From positions 2,046,001 to 2,110,000 of the forward strand of contig WUJK01000007.1 of NCBI GenBank assembly GCA_011317545.1: a DNA stretch of 64,000 nucleotides, in the 5' to 3' direction. This document shows positions 21,842-33,900 of the stretch, one piece after another; position 1 is the first letter of the stretch; each line of letters opens with the position of its first letter. The notes below the pieces were generated by a model. It saw nothing but the letters and a program-made list of their open reading frames with translations. It was not told the origin of the DNA and made no database searches. This stretch comes from Coniella vitis (Eukaryota > Ascomycota > Sordariomycetes > Diaporthales > Schizoparmaceae). A program made the position numbers and the translations under genes.

Positions 21842-24258
21842 GGCGGATGAAAAGCACAGCAGTCTTTATTTGCTTGAGATTGTTGGTTCGCGGTCAAAGT
21901 TCTTTGTGACTGAGGCAGACTCTCATGCGTTCTGCTCTGCTGACAATGTCCCTGAGCCGGTCCGGTGGAGGAGGGAGAGCGAAGTCGGGGACTAAGGACA
22001 GGCTATGCACCCTTTTATCGTGCTCATACATGAAACGGCCAACCTTTTCTATCATAGGAATTACGTGGATCTCAGAGGCCAAGCAAACATCTTTCTCCGA
22101 AGGACAGAAGCATCGGGCCATGAAGCCATACAAAGTAAGCTGGCAGGCAGGCAGGCTGGTTCTGCGCAACTCTGAAGAGATAAGCACAGTCAGCGTCAGC
22201 TGCACGAGCCGCCTTGGCTCCAAGGCTACTTTCGAAAAACTGACCGTGCTAATTAGTAATCGTGAAGAGTGGATCACGATTGGATGATAGAGAGACTTTT
22301 TGATGGATCGTGAGACATCGTGCATGGAAAGGGGAAAACCCTTCTCCCCTAACCCTCGCGTCTTCTGGAAGGTGACATGGAAGTAGCGGACCGAACCCTC
22401 TTCTGTTACCTGCAAGGGCCTTGTGGTCTGTCTGGCTGGGCTTGCAGACTTGCAGGTGTACTATGTAGGCCGTCTTAGTCACCTGAGTCAGAGGAGAATA
22501 CCGCACATACGGATACGATGATATGTAAGCTGAATTCTATGATAGTACAACAAGCTGTAGGTGGTGATGTTGAATGGCCCATGGCTTATCTCGAGCACTG
22601 GTGAGCCCAGTACGAAAAGCATTGCGGGAGTGATCCGAGGGCCGCCGATGTTGTGCATGATGACGACACCTGCTTTTTGGCAGCTCCACTGTACCCGTGG
22701 GGGTGTTTTTTTTTTTGGGCTGGTTGCTTGTTGACGCGCTGATGACGATGGCACGGTTGATGGGAAGTGAAAAGCTTCATCAATTGCATTGCGAATTGCC
22801 GCAACCCTACATAGCAGTCCTGCTCGCCATATGAACTCTATGTGTAAGTACATCATAGCATAGTGCACGGTATACTCCAGGCTCGTTGGGGCTTCATAGT
22901 ACCCATTCATAGACGGAAAAACGGCCCGAGTCCTTATGCAACCACAGAAAATATATTAGCAGATTGGCTAGAACTTCGTTCTTGATCGCTTGCGAGCAGT
23001 CCTCTCCCTTTTCACTTTTTGAAACAGAACGCAGTGTACTACTACTATGTATAGTAATTCCACGTTTTCCCAGGGTCTACTCTGTAATAACATGGCGGCA
23101 GCCGCGACGATCACCTGTCCAGAATCCCGTCATGCTGAGGCAACAAGCCTCGCGTTTTTGGCCCTGCATTTCAGGGTGCTTGCCATCTCAAACTTACATA
23201 CTATGGTATACTCCCTGCTGTGATATGACTCATCATTTTATCGTTTGCAGTTGCTGCCCGCTACGAGCAGCTTCGCTGACCTTCCATAACCCAGGCCCAG
23301 CTGCCTTGGACCTTGTTTATACATAGAAGTACCGTAGGTACATGTTTGACCACATCACCCCAGACCCCATCCCTTTCCTGCCGCAGGCCATGCAGTGGAC
23401 GGCGACGACAACAGTCACGATCCACTCACTATAATAAGTCAGCAGTAGGTCGTTGCCTTGTGCCAAGTTTCACACCATTGCTCCGTTTTATTGGTGACAC
23501 CGGGCCCAGCACACCGTCACCCTTTACTATACCTAGGTAGTATATAGTACTTGTATCAGTATGCCATCCTGGCACATTGCAGCCGGTACCGCTTTATCGA
23601 TAGTGTTGCCACGCTAGCGTTACAGGGGTACCATAAGCTAAGTACACAGTACCTGTCGCCACCAGCCGGATCTCGACAGGCTACGGGGTACGGTCTACCT
23701 AGTCCGCACCTCGTCGCGGGCAGAAGCTACCCCCCATTGCCCCCCCTAAGCTCCTGTCAGAGCCCTGTGCAAGCCCCAAGCAACGATACAGACTCGCCTT
23801 CCCTCCAGATCGCAGCCAAACCCAATCCACCTACATTATTTTTCCTTTACTCTTTCTCCTTGCACCTTGCTAAGGTTTTCTGCTGGTCCTTTCTCTCCTT
23901 CTCCATCTACTTCTCATCACACGATATCCACCCAGTTCAGACGAAGCCTCCACATTCCCCCTTTTCTAGGTCGTGGGACTTGACACGCAGCTTCGATAAA
24001 CGCACACACATCTGAGGACACCTGCGCCGCACGCCGATTACAGTTTATCTTGAAACTCTCTCCTTGTGATAGTGCCCCACTACATCTGTCCGCTGTCAAA
24101 TCTCGCAAACAACCTTCCCAAGTTTCTACAAAACATCAAGTAGAAGCGACCTCGTCCATACTACCCCCCCCCCCAAGCCAAAGTCGACCTCCACGACCGC
24201 TTCGACCGCTCGGATCTTGATCATTTCTCAATTGTCCACATCCTTTCGACTTGCTGCA
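21842..24258. other. Divergent intergenic region, Pho13-like / 6PGL
   Basis: 2.4 kb shared upstream region. No supported gene. It has 9-mer copies at 22459 and 23043, a TACCTAGGTA palindrome at 23530-23539, and a pyrimidine-rich stretch at about 23840-23960. A C-run at about 24163-24172 lies near the 6PGL start and is probably 5' UTR. Confidence 0.5.
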
Positions 24259-25083
24259 ATGTCGTCTACTCCGCGCCAGTCCCTGGGGGTCCATGGCCAG
24301 GCAAACCTCTTCGCCTTTCCCAAAGTCGATACCCTGGCCTCCGCCCTGCGCGCCTATGTCATTCAGTGCCAGAATGCCGGCATACAACGCCACGGCTCCT
24401 TCAAAGTTGCCGTGTCTGGCGGCTCACTTCCAAAAACCCTCGCTAGCGCACTGCTAGCCCCGTCTTCTGGGCCTGCCGATACCGTCGCATGGGACAAATG
24501 GGAGATCTTCTTTGCCGACGAGCGTGTTGTTCCTCTTGACCATGAGGACTCCAACTACGCTCTCCTCAAGACCGAGCTCCTCGACAAGCTTCCCTCTGAC
24601 ACTCCCAAGCCGACAGTCTACCCTATCAACGAGGACCTTATCGGAGGTGATACCACTGATGTCGCCGATGCCTACGAGCAGGTGCTTGTCAACTCCTTTG
24701 CCTCGCGCGACTCTGTACGCTTGCCCATTTTCGACCTGCTTTTGCTCGGTTGCGGACCCGACGGCCATACCTGCTCCCTCTTCCCCCGCCACAGCCTTCT
24801 GCGCGAAGAAAATGCCTGGGTTGCTCCCATCGAGGACAGTCCCAAGCCCCCCCCAAAGCGCATCACTCTTACACTTCCTGTGGTCACTCATGCCGTGCGT
24901 GTTGCATTCGTGGCAACGGGAGCTGGCAAACAGGGCATTATGAAGCAAATCTTTGAAGAAGGTGGTGACTCCGGTCTTCCTTGTGCCCTGGTCAACATGC
25001 AAACCGGCGACCGATGCAGCTGGTTCGTTGACGAGCCTGCTGTCGAGGGCGTGAGCTACACCAAGCGCGGCTTCAACCTGTAG
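24259..25083 (+). CDS. 6-phosphogluconolactonase
   Basis: Hydrolyses 6-phosphogluconolactone to 6-phosphogluconate in the oxidative pentose phosphate pathway. Intronless, 274 aa, starting MSSTPRQSLGVHGQANLFAF. In-frame codons continue 5' but the first ATG is at 24259. Diagnostic motifs: FKVAVSGGSLPKTLA near residue 55 (phosphate-binding SGGS), WEIFFADERVVPLDHEDSN (the ADER-V motif), LLLLGCGPDGHTCSLFP (GxGxDGHTxSLFP) and ITLTLPVV. The length equals that of fungal Sol-type enzymes. It is most probably cytosolic because no targeting sequence is seen. Confidence 0.97.
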   Translation: MSSTPRQSLGVHGQANLFAFPKVDTLASALRAYVIQCQNAGIQRHGSFKVAVSGGSLPKTLASALLAPSSGPADTVAWDKWEIFFADERVVPLDHEDSNYALLKTELLDKLPSDTPKPTVYPINEDLIGGDTTDVADAYEQVLVNSFASRDSVRLPIFDLLLLGCGPDGHTCSLFPRHSLLREENAWVAPIEDSPKPPPKRITLTLPVVTHAVRVAFVATGAGKQGIMKQIFEEGGDSGLPCALVNMQTGDRCSWFVDEPAVEGVSYTKRGFNL

Positions 25084-26173
25084 ATCAGAGGCAGGTCAGC
25101 TTGGAGTCTTGCATGGGAACTGGAATCCGGCGACAATATCACCGGCCCTTATCCGGTGACCGTGAGCTCCCAGGTCTGAGTCTGCAGGGAATCACGGTCT
25201 GTGATAGAGCGGTTTACTCCGTGGTCGTGGTTAATAGATATGTTGCCTTTGTTGGGCATTCCATATCGAAGCTATCGTTTCCACTCAAATGGACAAAATG
25301 CCAATATCAAAGACCCCGACCACATGAGGAAGGTAACTAAATGCTGCAAATCACATCAGCGAGCGCAGACGGGTGGCTCAACCTCAGCGCTAACCCGCCA
25401 ATCTTGTCAGCACCCGCCAAGTCATGTTCAATCCATATCTTTTTAGATTTACTCCCTATTAGCCATTTTTGCAGTTTCCGAACGGTGTGCCCCTATCCTT
25501 TCCTACGCGCTCACGTCCTCCATTTTCTTCTCCTTTTTTTTTTTTTTTTTGGTCTTTGTCTTTGTCTGTTTACCTTAGATATCCATACCATGCTACTGTT
25601 TGTTAAACGCAAAGTATTTGGGACTACATAGCCGAGGAGATATGACTGGTTACTCTCAATAGAATCTCAATCAGCCACATTACGTGTGTAGTTGGTTCAA
25701 TCATTCAATGTGACTATACTTCAATAAATCAGTGCTCGGAAGGTGACACCATGAGGGTTCAACTGTACATATGGCGGCGTCAGAGCAGCTGTCGGTATGC
25801 TTCCTTATCTCGAGATTTGGGTTTTGTTTTGTCCTTCAACAATTAGAATGACTGCCTGATAAAGCATACTGGAGGTCAGTGAAGCCACGTGAAATTGAGC
25901 CATCAGTCATTTGCGAATTTGAATCGCATCATCAAGTCGCTATTACAGATACCAAGGCTATGCCAAGTTAGGATTACCGTCGATTGAGATATTGCAACTG
26001 TATGGTCACCAAGTAACAACCAGTCGGGGCAGCATTTGCTACTCATCGTCTGAATGATTGCATTCTCCCAGTCTTTGCCAACTTGTTCATTTCAAACAAC
26101 ATTCATCAACAACAGTGCTCTGCAACCCCGTTTTAGATAATAGAAGACCATGCAAGCCACACCTTTGCAATTT
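25084..26173. other. Convergent intergenic region
   Basis: Lies between the stops of 6PGL and CWC22. It includes a 17-T run (25534-25550) and otherwise AT-rich unique sequence. No gene seen and no copy of the 9-mer noted. Confidence 0.5.
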
Positions 26174-28957
26174 CTAGCTACTCCTCCGATACCTCTTTCT
26201 AGGCGCATTGCTTCCATCTGAGCTACTAATTCGTCTCCTCCTTTCGCCGCGGCGAGTATTGCTAACCGGAGAATCATCACGTGATGCCTGGAGCGGCGGT
26301 GGTGACCTCGATCGCGAGTCTATGGATGATCGTGACAGATCCCGACGCGCCGGCGGCGCGGCAGCTCCTCTCCGTGGAGACGGCGAACGCGAGTGAGAAG
26401 GTGAACGCGATACACTCCGACTATAGGAACGATTGCGGTAATTGCCTGTAGCCCGTCTGGGTAGCGGCGAGCGAGAGCGCGAAACGGATTGCGAAGCCGT
26501 GCGTCGGCGTCTGGGAGGCGGTGTCAGAGACCGCGAGAGTGAGCGGTGTGCAATACGTCGGCGCGGTGGAGACGCAGATCTGCTCAGAGATCGGTCCATG
26601 TCCCGTCGGGTTGACGGGGGCAGTGGGGACCTAGAGCGGGAGAGCGAGCGCGGAATGGCTCTGCGGGGCGGTGGTGAGCGAGAATAGGACGACGATTGCC
26701 GAGTAGGTACCCATCTCGGTGGTGTGTGGGATCTTGACAAAGGACGATCCGAGGAATAAGATCGCGTTGACCGGCTGTAGGAACGGGCCCTCGCATTGCC
26801 GCGCCGTGGGGGTGAGCGGGTGATTGGACGGCCACGGTTATCTTCCTGAGGACCTCGACGAGAAGGTGGTGATCTGGAGTGGCTCAAGCTACGATCGCGA
26901 CTGTACGATGAGTTTTTACGGCTGCGGCGCGGAGCGCTGACACTTCGACTGTATGAACGTCGGCGGTCAATATTGCGTCGCGGGGTCAGCGACCGAGAAC
27001 GAGAGCGTGACGAGCCTGTGTAGGAAGAATAACTGGAGGCCGTGTCGGAGCCCGAGTCGTCGGCCCTAACGGGTGCTGGAATTGCCGGTGGAGGCAGATT
27101 TTGTAAATATTCTCTCATATCCTCCGTGAGAGCACCCATACCAATCGATGTGAAGTAGTTGATGGCAAAACGTATGTTGCGACGGTTGTCTCCAAGAGGG
27201 AATAGGCCCTCCAAGCTTGGACGAAGCACGTCATCCCGGCACCGAGCTTGCAGCTTGGCCATGCCAATCTCCTCCACGATTTCCTGGAAAAGAATCTTGA
27301 TAAAAATACGGGAGGCAGACGTGGTCTCCTCCTCGTTGAGGTGGATGATTGAAAGGCAGTGCCAGGCCAAAGCATCGGATCCAAACATGTGGCCAAAGAG
27401 TCTCGCAATATTCCTGAGTTTGTTGCTGTCGTAGCGGTGGATCTTTTCGTAGTAGTCAACAAAGGCTCGCTCAAAGAGGTCGTTCCACATCCTGTTGATC
27501 TTAGCCAGCCGCTCTGCGATTCCGCCATAGAACTTGGTGTAGGTCTTCTCCTGGCTGCAGCACTCGACCACCATTTCTGGAAGCTCCTTCTCATAACCAA
27601 CCGGGATCTGGATTCTCAAAAGCTTATGCACAGATTCTTCGTAGTCAGCGGAGGACATCAGAGTCAGATAAATTGTCCTTCGCAAATTGACCAAATCGGC
27701 ATTGCTCTGGTCCTTAATCTCGACCGCCTTTTGCTCCTCGTCTTCACTTTCAGAAGATTCATCCTCTTCATCACTGCCGTCTTCGTAATCGCTGCCTTCG
27801 CCTAGGATCTCAGCCTTCAGCTTTTTGTAGGCTTCCTCATGTTCCTCGTACTCAGAGTCGTATTTGAAGATATTGAGCCCGTCCTGTCCATCAATATCGG
27901 CTTGTAGCTCAATATTGTGGGTAATTTGATCCTCCTCTTCCACCAGGTCAAGCTCCTCCTTGATCGATGGGTTGTCCTTGAATCTGTCTTTGCGCTGCTG
28001 AAACAACACTTCAATCTGGTACTGCACCCGCTTCTCGATATCGCTATCATGCAAAATGTTGCGGAACTGATCAAACACAGCTCTAGCAATCGGCTCATTC
28101 ATCTCTTCCAAAAATTGACCAACCTCCCGCGTCAAATTCACAGCGATTTCTACGCTGTCATCGGTTGGCTTGTGCAGCAAGAGGAGCAGCATCTGTGCTA
28201 CCAAAGTCTCTGAAACTACCTGGTGATTCGTCAAGTGAGCGAGGAAGGTGGTAGTAGACAGACAAACTGCCTTGTCGTTTCTGCGGAAGCCTTTTCGAAA
28301 CCGCAAAATCAGGCGCTTGACTAGCAACTCGCCGACTGCAGGAAGCTTGGTATTGACAATAGCCACCATGGAAGCGTATATGGGTGTGAATGGAAGCGAG
28401 GCGGCTTGTGCCTTCATAATGCTCTGACAAAACAATCCCTTTCCTCGCACGAGATTCTCCTGGAATAACTCTGGCACGATCTGCTTCAAGTTTGGACTGT
28501 TGGCCTTGTTGATAAGTCCGTTAATGGACTTTTTGAGCGCTTCCCATGCCATACGCTGCCATTCCTTGGTTGTCTTGTCCGTAATCTGCGCTTGCAGCGC
28601 CCGGAGCCGAGCCGGTGGGATGTATGTACCTCCAGAGCGGGCGTTGAGCAAACGGTCGTACTCGGCTTTTGCAGCAGCTTGCTTCTGCTCCTCGGTCGGT
28701 ATTGGCGGTGGAGTACGCTCGCGTCTGGGCGGGGGGCCGTCCCGGGGTGGTGGTGCTCCTCCACGTCGCTCGGGTCGATATCGGTCTACCGCCTTGCGAC
28801 GTGACCGGTCATCGCGGGGAAGATCACGCCCGTTGTCCTGGCCGTTGTACTCGTCTTCATCTTGGTAGCGCTTGCGCAGAGACGATTGTGCAAGACGATT
28901 TGGTGAGCGGCCATCGAGATGGGGGTCGCTCACTACCGATGCAGTTTCTGTCGCCAT
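26174..28957 (-). CDS. cwc22: Pre-mRNA-splicing factor CWC22
   Basis: Spliceosome component that binds eIF4A3-type helicases and is needed around the first catalytic step. Intronless, 927 aa, starting MATETASVVSDPHLDGRSPN. Residues ~25-100 are basic and charged. The MIF4G domain starts near TYIPPARLRALQAQ and covers about 110-325 (TKEWQRMAWEALKKSINGLI, VRGKGLFCQSIMKAQ). An acidic linker lies near 380-420. The MA3 domain covers about 430-545 (RRTIYLTLMSSADYEESVHK, LFGHMFGSDALAWHCL). From about residue 650 the tail is a long RS/SR-rich region with many SRSRSP units, ending RKRYRRSS. The long RS tail is like metazoan and filamentous-fungal CWC22 and unlike the short budding yeast protein. Confidence 0.96.
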   Translation of the reverse strand: MATETASVVSDPHLDGRSPNRLAQSSLRKRYQDEDEYNGQDNGRDLPRDDRSRRKAVDRYRPERRGGAPPPRDGPPPRRERTPPPIPTEEQKQAAAKAEYDRLLNARSGGTYIPPARLRALQAQITDKTTKEWQRMAWEALKKSINGLINKANSPNLKQIVPELFQENLVRGKGLFCQSIMKAQAASLPFTPIYASMVAIVNTKLPAVGELLVKRLILRFRKGFRRNDKAVCLSTTTFLAHLTNHQVVSETLVAQMLLLLLHKPTDDSVEIAVNLTREVGQFLEEMNEPIARAVFDQFRNILHDSDIEKRVQYQIEVLFQQRKDRFKDNPSIKEELDLVEEEDQITHNIELQADIDGQDGLNIFKYDSEYEEHEEAYKKLKAEILGEGSDYEDGSDEEDESSESEDEEQKAVEIKDQSNADLVNLRRTIYLTLMSSADYEESVHKLLRIQIPVGYEKELPEMVVECCSQEKTYTKFYGGIAERLAKINRMWNDLFERAFVDYYEKIHRYDSNKLRNIARLFGHMFGSDALAWHCLSIIHLNEEETTSASRIFIKILFQEIVEEIGMAKLQARCRDDVLRPSLEGLFPLGDNRRNIRFAINYFTSIGMGALTEDMREYLQNLPPPAIPAPVRADDSGSDTASSYSSYTGSSRSRSRSLTPRRNIDRRRSYSRSVSAPRRSRKNSSYSRDRSLSHSRSPPSRRGPQEDNRGRPITRSPPRRGNARARSYSRSTRSYSSDRPLSRSHTPPRWVPTRQSSSYSRSPPPRRAIPRSLSRSRSPLPPSTRRDMDRSLSRSASPPRRRIAHRSLSRSLTPPPRRRRTASQSVSRSRSPLPRRATGNYRNRSYSRSVSRSPSHSRSPSPRRGAAAPPARRDLSRSSIDSRSRSPPPLQASRDDSPVSNTRRGERRRRISSSDGSNAPRKRYRRSS

Positions 28958-29704
28958 TTCCCAGGAAGTCGCAGATGATAAGGTAAATAGTACAGCAAAG
29001 CCTCAGAGAGGCGTTTCCGAGGCGAACGGCGCCACGCTTTTTGGGGGCGTGTCCACGAGGAGTCGAGGTGGAATGTTGTTTTAGTTCTTGGGTGAAAGAT
29101 CTGCGACTTTTACTTCTTCTGGCAAATATTGTAGCGCTCGAATGAGCAGGTAAGTTGTAGAGTCTGGGTGGTTGAAGAATGAAAAACAATGACCCAGAGA
29201 GAGGAAGGCAGGTTCTTGGGAAATTCTGGAGGCGAAAGCAAGCTACAAGTCCCAGGTTACCGACGCACAGACCTTGAATTACCCAGCAGCTCAGACGGAA
29301 GTAGTTATCAGGCAGTCAGGCTATTCACTGGACTATGTAAATGCAGGCACATGCGCCGGCAGGCACGACGGTGTACTATGAAATACTACATAGTATGTAT
29401 AGAAGTCCTATGTACTATGTACATACTATTAGTAGGCATGTGTCCGGCTGGGACCCCCTGAACGTTTGACATGGGAACTTGACAGGGGGAAGGGGGCGCG
29501 ATGTACTGTAACCGTGGCTCGAACCTCGCTCGACTCAGGCATGCTCAACTTCTCCCGCTCGCCAAATGATAAGTTCACCATACGTCTTTCGCCAGGGCGC
29601 GCATTTCTTCGGAACTAACCTCACTTCACCACATATCTACTTCTCTACGCTCCTTCATCAATTTCAGATTCAATTCATACTCTTTTTCTTTTTCTTTTCC
29701 AAAT
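28958..29704. promoter_or_regulatory. Divergent promoter region CWC22 / DPM2
   Basis: 747 bp between divergent starts. In the middle, at about 29371-29426, is a dense AT-rich patch holding TACATAGTA (29387-29395) and TACTATGTA (29413-29421) in inverted orientation with partial copies around them. The DPM2 5' UTR is pyrimidine-rich (CTTTTTCTTTTTCTTTTCC just before the ATG). Confidence 0.5.
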
Positions 29705-30193
29705 ATGGTACGTTGGCCCCGACCCTGCAACCCTCGGTTTGGAAGGGGATAGCAGTTGTGACTGTGAGGCAGGAGCAGTGGCCGGCTAACATCGTCATTG
29801 CAGCTTGACAAACTCGTAGGCATCGCCATGCTTGTGGCTGCCACGGTTGTCTTCCTTTACTACACCTTCTGGACCCTGTTCATGGTAAGTATATGCTTGC
29901 AGAATGTGGAGGCTGATACTTGCTCCATGGCCTAATTCCGATCTTACAACAACAACAACATCATTTTTGCAGAGCATATTAACAGTGGCCTTTTCTCTTG
30001 CTAGCCCTTTGTCGACTCGGACCACCCTCTTCAAAACCTCTTCCCTCCGCGCGTCTGGGCCATCCGCATCCCCGTCATCCTCGTCCTGCTGGGCTCGGCC
30101 GTGGTCGGCTCCTTCCTTAGCGTCGTCATGATCAAGAGCAACCGGAAGAAGGCGGCCAAGGCGAAAGCTGCCGCCTCAAAGAAGAAGGCCTAA
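29705..30193 (+). CDS. dpm2: Dolichol-phosphate mannose synthase regulatory subunit
   Basis: Stabilises the DPM1 catalytic subunit in the ER membrane for Dol-P-Man synthesis (N-glycosylation, GPI and O-mannosylation); also linked to GPI-GlcNAc transferase. Three exons: 29705-29707 (only the ATG), 29804-29884 and 30005-30193. The introns are GTACGT..CAG and GTAAGT..TAG, all phase 0. The product is 90 aa. It has two membrane segments: VGIAMLVAATVVFLYYTFWT (about 5-24) and IRIPVILVLLGSAVVGSFLS. Between them is the family signature PFVDSDHPLQNLFPPRVWAI, matching the PFID..H..FLPR pattern of DPM2. The tail is Lys/Ala-rich. No downstream in-frame ATG would give a complete first membrane segment, which supports the start-codon-only exon. 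Confidence 0.92.
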
Positions 30194-30935
30194 GTAGAGC
30201 TTCCTCGAATGTTTGGTTCTTCAAACAGACAGACAAAGAGAAAGAGGACAGAGGAATAATATTACCAGAACGAAACTCGAATTGTGGAGGATGTACCATT
30301 GAGATAACCAAGTGGAAAACTACGCGCGCATCAATATCAACAAGGGACAATACATGCTGGAGGAGATTTCGAGAAAATATATTCAGAGTCAAGACTCTGT
30401 GCTACCGCTCGCGTGCGGAGGGGGTGCGAAGGCAATGTCTTGCCAGGTGCACCGTCTAGCCGACCCAAAAGCGAGGACGAAGAATGCTAAAAAGGGTCGT
30501 GTATCGTCAGCCTGCGCTTCTGTTAATGTAGTGGGCACAATCGGAAACCTCACCAAGCCAACGACATGACTAAGCATTCTTGTCTCTTCCAGTCTCTTGT
30601 CATGTACGATTAAATAGGCGCATCCTTGAGCGAAAAAATGAAAACAAAAGAATCCGATGCTGCGACATATTAAGCACGGGCAATTTCACGAAATCTCGTT
30701 GACTTAGTTGTAAGGCATGGATTCCATTGCCTTGAGAGCTGGTAGCTCAATCTAACCGTAGATGTACCGACCAAGACGCCATAATAGCACCAAACCAATC
30801 AAGGCTCAGTCGAGCAAGCCAAAAGCCCCAGATTGGCAAAACGACACTACATATCGTTTCTCGGCTGATCTAGGGTCTGTTGAAGAGGCCCTATCCATGT
30901 GTGTCGAGTATCACTTACACACACACATTCGCCAG
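30194..30935. other. Convergent intergenic region
   Basis: 742 bp between the stops of DPM2 and the BCAS3-like gene. No gene or repeat recognised. Confidence 0.5.
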
Positions 30936-33900
30936 CTAGACACGTTGATCCGCGAAATCAAGGACTTCACAGTCATTCTCAAAGAAGCCATCTTCGTCGT
31001 CAAGATCTCCTGTCCGTCCTCTGCCTCTCCGGCGTCGAGTGGTCACCACCAGCTGCTCCTCGTCTTCGGCATCCCAATGGCGAACGATTGATCGTTCCAT
31101 AGCCGATTGCGGCAGAGCACGCACATCATCTGTCGACATGGCGAATGTCTCTTCCTCGTCACCCATACTATGATGGTACGTGAGCTTGTTCGTGGGCAGA
31201 GACTGACCAAAGGCCCAGGCTCCTTCGTTCGTATCGGGTGCCACCTGCTTCATTGCCGCTGCTGCTTGCATCTTGCGTTTGGCAGAGGACTTCGTAGGCT
31301 TGTCCTGTATGTGCGTGTCCGCCAAAAGTACAGAAACGGTTGGTAATTGCGCCGCCGGGGTCCTTGGGGTCCTATCAACAGCATACTCGAATAGAGAAAC
31401 TCGTCGATCAGTGTGGAAAGGCTGATATGGAGCAGATGACTCAATCTCCGCTTGTGGTATAGATGGTTCCACGCTTTGGTGACTCCGCGACGGCTTGGGT
31501 CGCGCAGTGAGCACCATGGTATTGTTGATTCCATCCCCATCCTTGTTTAGGAGGTCGAGATATTCATCTGGGTCCACAAGCCTCTTGACTGATGGCGCCA
31601 TATCGTCATCGGGTAACAGAGGGATTTTGAAGTCCCGATATCTTCGAAATCGAGTAGCACTCTGCCTGTTTTCGCCCGGGACAGTTTTACGCGGTCGCTG
31701 GGGGAATGCCCGAACTAATCCATCTCCAAGAACGAAGAGGGAGTGGTCTCTGCGGTTGGCAACAAGTATGGCACAAGCAGAACCTGGGGTTTTGGAGCTT
31801 GTAGGTAGTGATATACGATGATCGCCGCTATGCCTAAGTTGACTGATGGCATTTCCTGTCCTTCCTAGCGAGTGACTGATGCCTGTAGCGATGATCTTGC
31901 CGCCATAGTTCGCGTGCTCAACTATCTTAGAGCCAGTCGACTGTGGTGCATTCGCATTCGAGCTACTACGTCGTGGCCTATTGATGAGTGGGCGGGCAGC
32001 ATCCCAGGCTGAATTCAGTGCGCCTGCTGCCATGTAGACCGCAGATGAGCTGGACGCGTCTGCGGCGCTTGGTTCCTGCGGTTGCACTCGTCTGCGCGGC
32101 GGGGGCCAGACCAGTGCTGTTGTAGGCAAATCTAGAAGATGGACAGTTCCCCTCTCTGTAACCATGGCAACGCATTCACCATTTGGCTTCATCCAAGAGA
32201 CGTCCACGATTCTAGCAACTGTCATGCGTGAGAATTGGGCAATTTGTCGCACCCGAGGACCGCTTGAAGTGTTCGGCACGCTCACTGCAGGCAAGGGCGA
32301 CGATTTGGTGTATTGAACGCGCATCAGATCCCATATCGTCTGTACGTCGCCCTTGCTACTGGCGGTAAAGAGTGAAAGACCGTTTGGTGCAAAGGAAAGA
32401 AAGCTGCAACCAGATGTCGCAAATGTGGTAATGGGATGTATCGATGAGGTGTTGAGTGATGACTCGATGTCCACAATAGACACGAGGCCTGGCTCCTTGG
32501 CGATTACAGGAGTCATTGCTCCATGGGTGGGCGGAAACTGATAAGGCTCTGATCTTGCGGCAGCAATAGTAAACGGACCATTCCAGGGCTGTGCACCGGG
32601 CGGAGACCGAGCTGGTTGTTGTTGGTGTGCTGATGCCGCTGACTTGTTCCAGTAGTTGTTGAACGCTTGTAAACCACGCTCACCAATCCATTTGGCGCCG
32701 GAAATGACCTCTTGCGTGGTTTCGCGCATCAATTTGTTCATGATGCTATCGGCGGCTGGCAAATCTACATCTGAGACAACACTGGGCAGCTGCGGCGGTG
32801 TCAACGATGCTAGGCCTGGAGCCTTTCCCTGCACTGGAACCGGTACGGCTGCTCGAAGGGAAATCTGGGACGAAGGAGCAGCCGGACAGTAGGCGATCCA
32901 TCTGCCTCTCATGGCAATGATAGGAGCTTTCGTGACTGAACGCTGCGCAGCAGGTCTCATCCAATCTGTATCTTGCGACGGGTCTGCCAACGGCTGTTGC
33001 AAGCAAGTCCATAGCTTTCCGACGCATCTCAGATCAGCCCCGGTCTCGGATGGAGTCACGGTTTGGCGATAGACCCAGCTTTCGCCGGTCTGACCAGATG
33101 TGACCACAATATTTCCACCATCCGCTAGAATTCGCAGAGCTCCCGTAGGTGGTGGTGCTTGAAAGATGGGGCTTGTGATGGGCACTTTGAGGGGAATCTT
33201 TGGGCCTTCTAGCAGGACTGCAACATGACGACTATCATGCAGCGAATACAAGTCCACTGTGGTCTGGTAGAAGTCAATGGGCCCACTTCGATTGCCAGTG
33301 CCACCTCTGTGTCCCATTTCTGTGCCCGCGGGTGACGCAGCTCCAGAGCGTTCTTGGCCGAGAGTGTGGTTTCCATCAGCTGTAGGCTCGCCTGAAGCAT
33401 ACGGTAACACGGGTCCGTGTACAACAACCGCAATTAAAGTGCCAGGATCGTCACCTTGAGCTTGGACTGTCCAGGGTAGGATCTTTGCGCTGTACACGCC
33501 ACCTCGCAGACCTTTGAGATTCGCAACAGTGTCCAGACCGTTCTTTGTAACCGAGTGCACCTCCAAGCCGCCCTCATAACCTGTCAAGACTACCGTGTCT
33601 TTGCCCTTGGCGCCAAGACCGTGCAGGCTTGGGATTGTATCGAAGCCATATGCGTATCCACGCTCGCCAGCTTTCATTCCGGCCTTTCTATCCCCTTCTA
33701 GGTCGAGATCTGGCGCACTGTAGAAATGGGCCTGTGTTTGGTGTGGTAAAGGCGGGTTCGGAATGCCGCGGGCATAAGCAGTCTGTGAATGCATCGAGCT
33801 CCGTCTGACGGACGCTACAGATGGGGCATACGCTTCGGATGGATTGTACTGGTGGTCCATATGGTAGCTAAGGGGTCTTCTTGCTTGATTCGGTGGGGAG

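Noticed and set aside
21894..22415. 173-codon minus-strand ORF upstream of the Pho13-like gene
   Set aside because: No recognisable fold or motif, it overlaps a plus-strand ORF, and it contains no good start context. It might be 5' UTR.
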